A stretch of DNA of 9,370 nucleotides from Comamonadaceae bacterium (lineage in GTDB: Bacteria; Pseudomonadota; Gammaproteobacteria; Burkholderiales; Burkholderiaceae_C), in NCBI GenBank assembly GCA_947469815.1, contig CANIRI010000068.1, positions 1-9,370 of the forward strand. The letters run 5' to 3'. Made by a program: the position numbers and the translations under genes. Positions 6,101 to 9,370 of this stretch are shown one piece after another. Below the pieces are notes generated by a model. It worked only from the letters and a program-made list of their open reading frames with translations. It did not search any database and had not been told where the DNA came from. Position 1 is the first letter of the stretch. Each line of letters begins with the position of its first letter.

Positions 6101-7246
6101 TTACAGCGCGCTGCCCATGGCCGTGCGGTACCAGTCGTGGAAGTGCTGCATGCCGTCTTCCATGGGGCTTTGGTAGGGGCCGACCTCGTTGTCGCCACGC
6201 GCTAGCAGCGCGGCGCGTCCAGCGTCCATGCGCTCGGCGATCTCATCGTCTTCGATACAGGTTTCCATGTACGCGGCGCGCTGGGCTTCCACAAATTCGC
6301 GTTCGAAGCCGGCAATTTCTTCGGGGTAATAAAACTCCACCATGTTCATGGTCTGGTTCACGCCAATGGGGTGCAGGGTGGACACGGTCAACACGTGGGG
6401 ATACCACTCGACCATGATGTGCGGGTAATAGGTGAGCCAGATCGCACCGTATTTGGGTGGCTCGCCACGCCGGTAGTTCAGCAGCTGCTGGTGCCAGCGC
6501 TCGTAGACCGGGCTACCGGCCTTGCCCAAACGGTTGGCCACGCCCACGGTCTGTACCGAATACTGCGGCCGGAATTCCCAGCGCAAATCCTCGCATGTCA
6601 CAAAGTTGCCCAGGCCGGGGTGGAAGGGGCCCACGTGGTAATCCTCCAGGTAGACCTCGATAAAAGTTTTCCAGTTGTAGTTGCAGTGGTGCATTTCCAC
6701 GTGGTCCAGCACATAGCCACTGAAATCGAGTTCGGCGCGCGGACCCAATCCGGCCATATCGGCCGCCACGTCGCGGCCCTTGCCTTCAAACAGCAGGCCA
6801 TTCCATTCTTGCAGCGGGTAGTTGTTGAGATTCAGGCAGGGGTCGGTGGCAAAGTGCGGCGCGCCTATCAGCTGGCCGCTGGGGCACTGCGGGTTCACCC
6901 CGGAGTAGGTCCAGCGGTGCAGGGGGCAGACGATATTGCCACCGGCCGAGGCCGCGCCCTGGCCCAGCAGCGAGCCGCGGCCCTTGAGCATCAGGGCCTG
7001 GCGGTGGCGGCAGACGTTGGAGATGAGTTCGATCCCCTCGCCGTTGCGCACCAAGGCGCGTCCGCCCTGCTCCTGCGGCAGGGCGTAGTAGTCGCCCAGC
7101 TCTGGCACGCTCAAGGCGTGGCCCACATAGCGGGGGCCGCCTTGGAAGATATGCGCCATTTCGCGCGCATAGAGCGCAGCATCGAAATAGCTGGCGACCG
7201 GAAGTTGGCTGTGCGACTGCTGCAGCTGAAGACTTAAATCAGACAT
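6101..7246 (-). CDS. Rieske non-haem iron oxygenase, alpha-subunit-like
   Basis: 381-residue protein with an N-terminal Rieske [2Fe-2S] domain (about 38-150) and a C-terminal catalytic domain (about 170-375) of the ring-hydroxylating oxygenase alpha-subunit type. Cluster ligands are Cys79/His81 (CRH) and Cys107/His110 (CPLH). The spacing is CxHx25CxxH, about eight residues longer than the usual 15-17, through a Gly/Ala-rich insert. The mononuclear iron site is NWKTFIEVYLEDYHVGPFH, with His204, His209 and probably Asp333 in EDDEIAERMDAG. The usual bridging Asp is replaced by Glu201 (ExxH), as in carnitine-type oxygenases. Such enzymes hydroxylate or demethylate substrates using O2 and electrons from a separate reductase; no reductase gene lies in this window. 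It is first in the minus-strand group and diverges from xseB. The weak AGGT site before the ATG makes the start probable. The substrate is unknown. Confidence 0.88.
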   Translation of the reverse strand: MSDLSLQLQQSHSQLPVASYFDAALYAREMAHIFQGGPRYVGHALSVPELGDYYALPQEQGGRALVRNGEGIELISNVCRHRQALMLKGRGSLLGQGAASAGGNIVCPLHRWTYSGVNPQCPSGQLIGAPHFATDPCLNLNNYPLQEWNGLLFEGKGRDVAADMAGLGPRAELDFSGYVLDHVEMHHCNYNWKTFIEVYLEDYHVGPFHPGLGNFVTCEDLRWEFRPQYSVQTVGVANRLGKAGSPVYERWHQQLLNYRRGEPPKYGAIWLTYYPHIMVEWYPHVLTVSTLHPIGVNQTMNMVEFYYPEEIAGFEREFVEAQRAAYMETCIEDDEIAERMDAGRAALLARGDNEVGPYQSPMEDGMQHFHDWYRTAMGSAL

Positions 7247-7268
7247 GGTGGACCTGACCTAAAGACTC

Positions 7269-7300
7269 CCCACAGGGGGATAGCCCTGGCGGGCTGTGGG
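7269..7300 (-). promoter_or_regulatory. Stem-loop in the predicted leader of the Rieske operon
   Basis: CCCACAG (7269-7275) pairs with CTGTGGG (7294-7300), with a possible inner CCC/GGG pairing around TGGC (7284-7293). It lies 22 bases upstream of the Rieske ATG and downstream of the TACAAT box on the minus strand, so it would be in the mRNA leader. There is no U-run after it. A role in translation or stability is possible but not shown. Confidence 0.4.
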
Positions 7301-7345
7301 ACGGAGCCGATGCGGCAATACCAGCCGGTCGGAGCGAAGGGCGCG

Positions 7346-7351
7346 ATTGTA
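7346..7351 (-). promoter_or_regulatory. Candidate -10 box for the Rieske-eamA-sseA operon
   Basis: The minus strand reads TACAAT here, one mismatch from TATAAT, in an otherwise GC-rich spacer. Transcription would begin near 7339 and give a leader of roughly 90 bases. I found no good -35 hexamer at 16-18 bases, so the promoter would be weak or activator-dependent. Confidence 0.4.
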
Positions 7352-7368
7352 CGCCCCGGCTTCCTTCA

Positions 7369-7378
7369 GGTGCGCACC
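7369..7378. promoter_or_regulatory. Perfect 10-base palindrome between two divergent -10-like boxes
   Basis: GGTGCGCACC is its own reverse complement. It sits 17 bases from the minus-strand TACAAT box and 1 base before the plus-strand TAAAAT box, covering the place where a minus-strand -35 would be. It could be a shared operator for a dimeric regulator, or coincidence in GC-rich DNA. The palindrome itself is certain, the function is not. Confidence 0.35.
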
Positions 7379-7379
7379 G

Positions 7380-7385
7380 TAAAAT
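7380..7385 (+). promoter_or_regulatory. Candidate -10 box for xseB-ispA-dxs
   Basis: TAAAAT is one mismatch from the sigma-70 -10 consensus and lies about 60 bases before the favoured xseB ATG. No good -35 hexamer was found. It overlaps the more upstream ATG at 7384, which argues that this ATG is not the translation start. Confidence 0.4.
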
Positions 7386-7446
7386 GACCGGCCCGCTGCC
7401 AGCCTTCGTGCCCTGCACGCAGCCCCTTACCTTTTTTCATCTGCCC

Positions 7447-7695
7447 ATGCCCAAACCCAGCACCGCAGCGCACCCGCCGGATGCCGCCGCACCGGCCAAC
7501 TACGAAGTGGCGCTGCAAGAACTTGAAGCCTTGATCGCCCGCATGGACGCCGGCGAGTTGCCGCTCGATGAGTTGTTGGTGAGTTACCAGCGCGGCGCTG
7601 TGTTGCTGCAGTTCTGCCGCGACAAATTGCAGGCGGTCGAAGACCAGGTCAAAGTCTTGGAAGACGGCGTACTCAAGCCCTGGAAAACGAGCTGA
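7447..7695 (+). CDS. xseB: Exodeoxyribonuclease VII small subunit
   Basis: 82-residue cytoplasmic protein when started at the ATG at 7447. The frame is open back to an ATG at 7384, which would give 103 residues. XseB proteins are usually about 80 residues, the extra 21 N-terminal residues ([20 protein letters not shown] plus P) do not look like family sequence, and the upstream ATG sits in a likely -10 box. The core [20 protein letters not shown], followed by [20 protein letters not shown], is the family signature: two helices that pack onto the large subunit XseA. Exonuclease VII degrades single-stranded DNA from both ends. The large-subunit gene is not here, as is usual. The TGA overlaps the ispA ATG by one base (TGATG). 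No clear Shine-Dalgarno site precedes either start. Confidence 0.88.
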   Translation: MPKPSTAAHPPDAAAPANYEVALQELEALIARMDAGELPLDELLVSYQRGAVLLQFCRDKLQAVEDQVKVLEDGVLKPWKTS

Positions 7696-8627
7696 TGCCC
7701 GGCAGCGCCGCATTTTCTTTTGCGCCCTGGATGGCCGATGCGCTGGGCCAGGTGGAGCAGGCGCTGGAGCGCTGGGTGCTCGCGCCGCAGGTGGCACAAC
7801 TGGCCCCCGATTTGCCGCGTGCCATGCGCTACGCGGTGCTTGACGGCGGTAAGCGCCTTCGCCCCTTGCTGGTTTTGGCTGCGCACGAGGCCTGCGCCGC
7901 GCAAGCAGACGTGCCCACACATAGCGCGCAGTCGGCTGTGCGGGCGGCCTGCGCGGTGGAACTCATACACGCCTATTCGCTGGTCCATGACGACATGCCT
8001 TGCATGGACAACGATGTCTTGCGCCGTGGCAAACCGACGGTGCATGTGGAGTTCGGCCAGGCCACGGCCTTGCTCGCGGGTGACGCCTTGCAAGCCCTGG
8101 CTTTTGAATTGCTGACCCCGGACGGTATGGATATAGACCCGCTGATCCAGGCCCGTTTGTGCGCGCAGTTGGCGCGCGCGGCAGGGCACGGCGGTATGGC
8201 CGGTGGCCAGGCCATCGACCTGGCGCATGTGGGCCGCAGCATGAAGCGCGCGGAGCTGCAGCGCATGCATGAACTCAAAACCGGCGCGCTGCTGCAGTGC
8301 AGTGTGGTGATGGGTGCGCTGTGCGGCGGGGCCGATGCGCAAGCATTGAACGGTCTGAGCGCATACGGCGCGGCCCTCGGCCTGGCTTTTCAAGTGGTGG
8401 ACGACGTCTTGGATGTGACCGCCGATTCCGCCACCTTGGGTAAGACGGCGGGTAAGGACGCGTACGCCAACAAACCCACTTACGTCAGCACCATGGGCCT
8501 GGAGGCCAGCCAGCGCTACGCCCACACGCTGTTGGCGCAGGCGGAAAAAGCTTTGCGCGACAGCGGCCTGCGCGAGACCCGTGCCTTGCACGCCCTGGCC
8601 CGCATGGTGGTCGAACGCGCCCACTGA
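7695..8627 (+). CDS. ispA: Farnesyl diphosphate synthase (polyprenyl synthetase)
   Basis: 310-residue cytoplasmic prenyltransferase, close to E. coli IspA (299). It condenses dimethylallyl and geranyl diphosphate with isopentenyl diphosphate to make farnesyl diphosphate, the precursor of ubiquinone side chains, undecaprenyl carrier and other isoprenoids. Motifs in order are GGKRLRP (51-57), the first Asp-rich motif DDMPCMDND with Asp99, Asp100 and Asp105 (the DDxxxxD form of bacterial short-chain synthases), RRGKPT (110-115), the Lys195-Thr196 pair in [18 protein letters not shown] (232-240) with Asp236, Asp237 and Asp240, and [11 protein letters not shown] (253-263). Tyr94, five residues before the first motif, fits a short-chain product of about C15. 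The gene overlaps xseB by one base and is followed 16 bases later by dxs, the common proteobacterial order. Confidence 0.95.
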   Translation: MPGSAAFSFAPWMADALGQVEQALERWVLAPQVAQLAPDLPRAMRYAVLDGGKRLRPLLVLAAHEACAAQADVPTHSAQSAVRAACAVELIHAYSLVHDDMPCMDNDVLRRGKPTVHVEFGQATALLAGDALQALAFELLTPDGMDIDPLIQARLCAQLARAAGHGGMAGGQAIDLAHVGRSMKRAELQRMHELKTGALLQCSVVMGALCGGADAQALNGLSAYGAALGLAFQVVDDVLDVTADSATLGKTAGKDAYANKPTYVSTMGLEASQRYAHTLLAQAEKALRDSGLRETRALHALARMVVERAH

Positions 8628-8643
8628 ACCGCAGTACGAATTT

Positions 8644-9370
8644 ATGCAAAACCATCCCGCAGGGCTGCGCCTAGCCGATATCGATTCACCGTCTGCTTTG
8701 CGTAGCTACCCGCGCCATGCCTTGCCCGGTCTGGCCGCCGAGCTGCGCGACTACCTCTTGCACAGCGTGGCCTCCACCGGCGGACATCTGAGCTCCAATT
8801 TGGGGACGGTGGAGCTGACGCTGGCGCTGCATTACGTTTTCAACACCCCGCAAGACCGCATCGTCTGGGATGTGGGCCACCAGACCTACCCGCACAAAAT
8901 CATCACCGGAAGGCGCGAGCGCATGGCCTCTTTGCGCCAGTTGGGTGGTTTGAGCGGTTTCCCGCAGCGCGCCGAAAGTGTGTTTGACGCCTTTGGCACA
9001 GCGCACTCCAGCACCTCTATCTCTGCGGCCCTGGGTATGGCCATGGCCGCGCGCATCAAGGGCGAAGACTTCCACTCGATTGCCGTGATCGGCGACGGCG
9101 CGCTCACCGCCGGTATGGCCTTTGAGGCACTCAACAACGCCGGCGTGCAAGAGGGCAAGCTGCTGGTCATCTTGAACGACAACGACATGAGCATCAGCCC
9201 GCCGGTCGGTGCGCTCAACCGGTATCTCGCGCAGCTCATGAGCGGGCAGTTTTACGCCCAGGCCAAGAACGTCGGAAAAGGCTTGCTCAAAGGCGCGCCG
9301 CCCCTGTTTGAGTTGGCCAAGCGCATCGAAGAGCAGGCCAAAGGCATGCTGGTGCCGGCCACCTTATTCG
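8644..9370 (+). CDS. dxs: 1-deoxy-D-xylulose-5-phosphate synthase, N-terminal part (partial)
   Basis: The reading frame from the ATG at 8644 stays open to the window edge, giving 242 residues of a protein normally about 620 long. DXS is the thiamine-diphosphate enzyme that joins pyruvate and glyceraldehyde 3-phosphate, the first step of the methylerythritol phosphate pathway. Visible motifs are GGHLSSNLG with His48 (E. coli His49), [10 protein letters not shown] (76-85), the HSSTS stretch from His121, the thiamine motif opening at [18 protein letters not shown] (150-167), and [13 protein letters not shown] (177-189) with metal-binding Asp151 and Asn180. The catalytic Glu and the C-terminal domains lie outside. 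It begins 16 bases after the ispA stop with no strong ribosome site, so coupling to ispA is plausible. No sign of damage is seen in the visible part. Confidence 0.95.
   Translation, partial: MQNHPAGLRLADIDSPSALRSYPRHALPGLAAELRDYLLHSVASTGGHLSSNLGTVELTLALHYVFNTPQDRIVWDVGHQTYPHKIITGRRERMASLRQLGGLSGFPQRAESVFDAFGTAHSSTSISAALGMAMAARIKGEDFHSIAVIGDGALTAGMAFEALNNAGVQEGKLLVILNDNDMSISPPVGALNRYLAQLMSGQFYAQAKNVGKGLLKGAPPLFELAKRIEEQAKGMLVPATLF

Noticed and set aside
6371..7237. 288-codon plus-strand frame opposite the Rieske gene
   Set aside because: The opposite strand carries clear Rieske and iron-site motifs. The plus-strand product has no family features and looks like a shadow of codon bias.
6101..7246. 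Naming the Rieske protein as carnitine or glycine betaine monooxygenase
   Set aside because: The bridging Glu and the nearby betaine transporter are suggestive, but the cluster loop, the lack of a reductase gene and the separate operon do not allow a substrate call.
7584..8624. 346-codon minus-strand frame opposite ispA
   Set aside because: ispA carries both Asp-rich motifs on the plus strand. The antisense frame has only low-complexity composition.
7695..9370. xseB-ispA-dxs as an unusual cluster
   Set aside because: This order and the tight spacing are common in proteobacteria, and all visible active-site residues are present.
1..9370. Defence system, prophage, integron or insertion sequence
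   Set aside because: No transposase, integrase, nuclease-effector pair, terminal repeats, CRISPR-like repeats or abrupt composition change was seen on either strand.

Overview
The window looks like ordinary chromosomal DNA of a betaproteobacterium, most likely Comamonadaceae (Rhodoferax/Polaromonas-like). The reasons are the fairly high GC content, the protein sequences, the xseB-ispA-dxs arrangement, and a Rieske oxygenase gene diverging from xseB. I remember that arrangement from this family but could not check it here. No phage, transposon, CRISPR, tRNA or rRNA was seen. Coding density is very high.

Left block (1-4233, plus strand): an osmoadaptation and ion-homeostasis cluster. The tail of a glycine betaine/proline-type periplasmic binding protein (proX-like) is followed by a strong stem-loop terminator or attenuator. 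Next come proV (ATPase), an unusually long proW with two permease domains fused in one chain, and chaA (Ca2+/cation:proton antiporter). The stop codon of proV overlaps the start of proW, and that of proW overlaps the start of chaA, so the three are probably translationally coupled.

Middle block (4272-7246, minus strand): transcribed right to left, convergent with chaA. It starts with a Rieske non-haem iron oxygenase alpha-subunit-like protein, then an EamA/DMT drug/metabolite transporter, then a SseA-type 3-mercaptopyruvate/thiosulfate sulfurtransferase. Gaps are 18 and 38 bases, so this is probably one operon. The substrates of the oxygenase and of the transporter cannot be read from the sequence.

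Right block (7447-9370, plus strand): xseB (exonuclease VII small subunit), ispA (farnesyl diphosphate synthase) and the first 242 codons of dxs (1-deoxyxylulose-5-phosphate synthase), which runs off the window. This is the classic isoprenoid precursor cluster. The 200-base region between the Rieske and xseB starts holds two back-to-back -10-like hexamers around a perfect 10-base palindrome, plus a stem-loop in the predicted Rieske leader.

I saw no clearly new multi-gene system. The points most worth a second look are the fused double permease, the coupling of a cation/proton antiporter to betaine uptake genes, and the orphan Rieske protein with an enlarged cluster loop and a glutamate at the bridging position.
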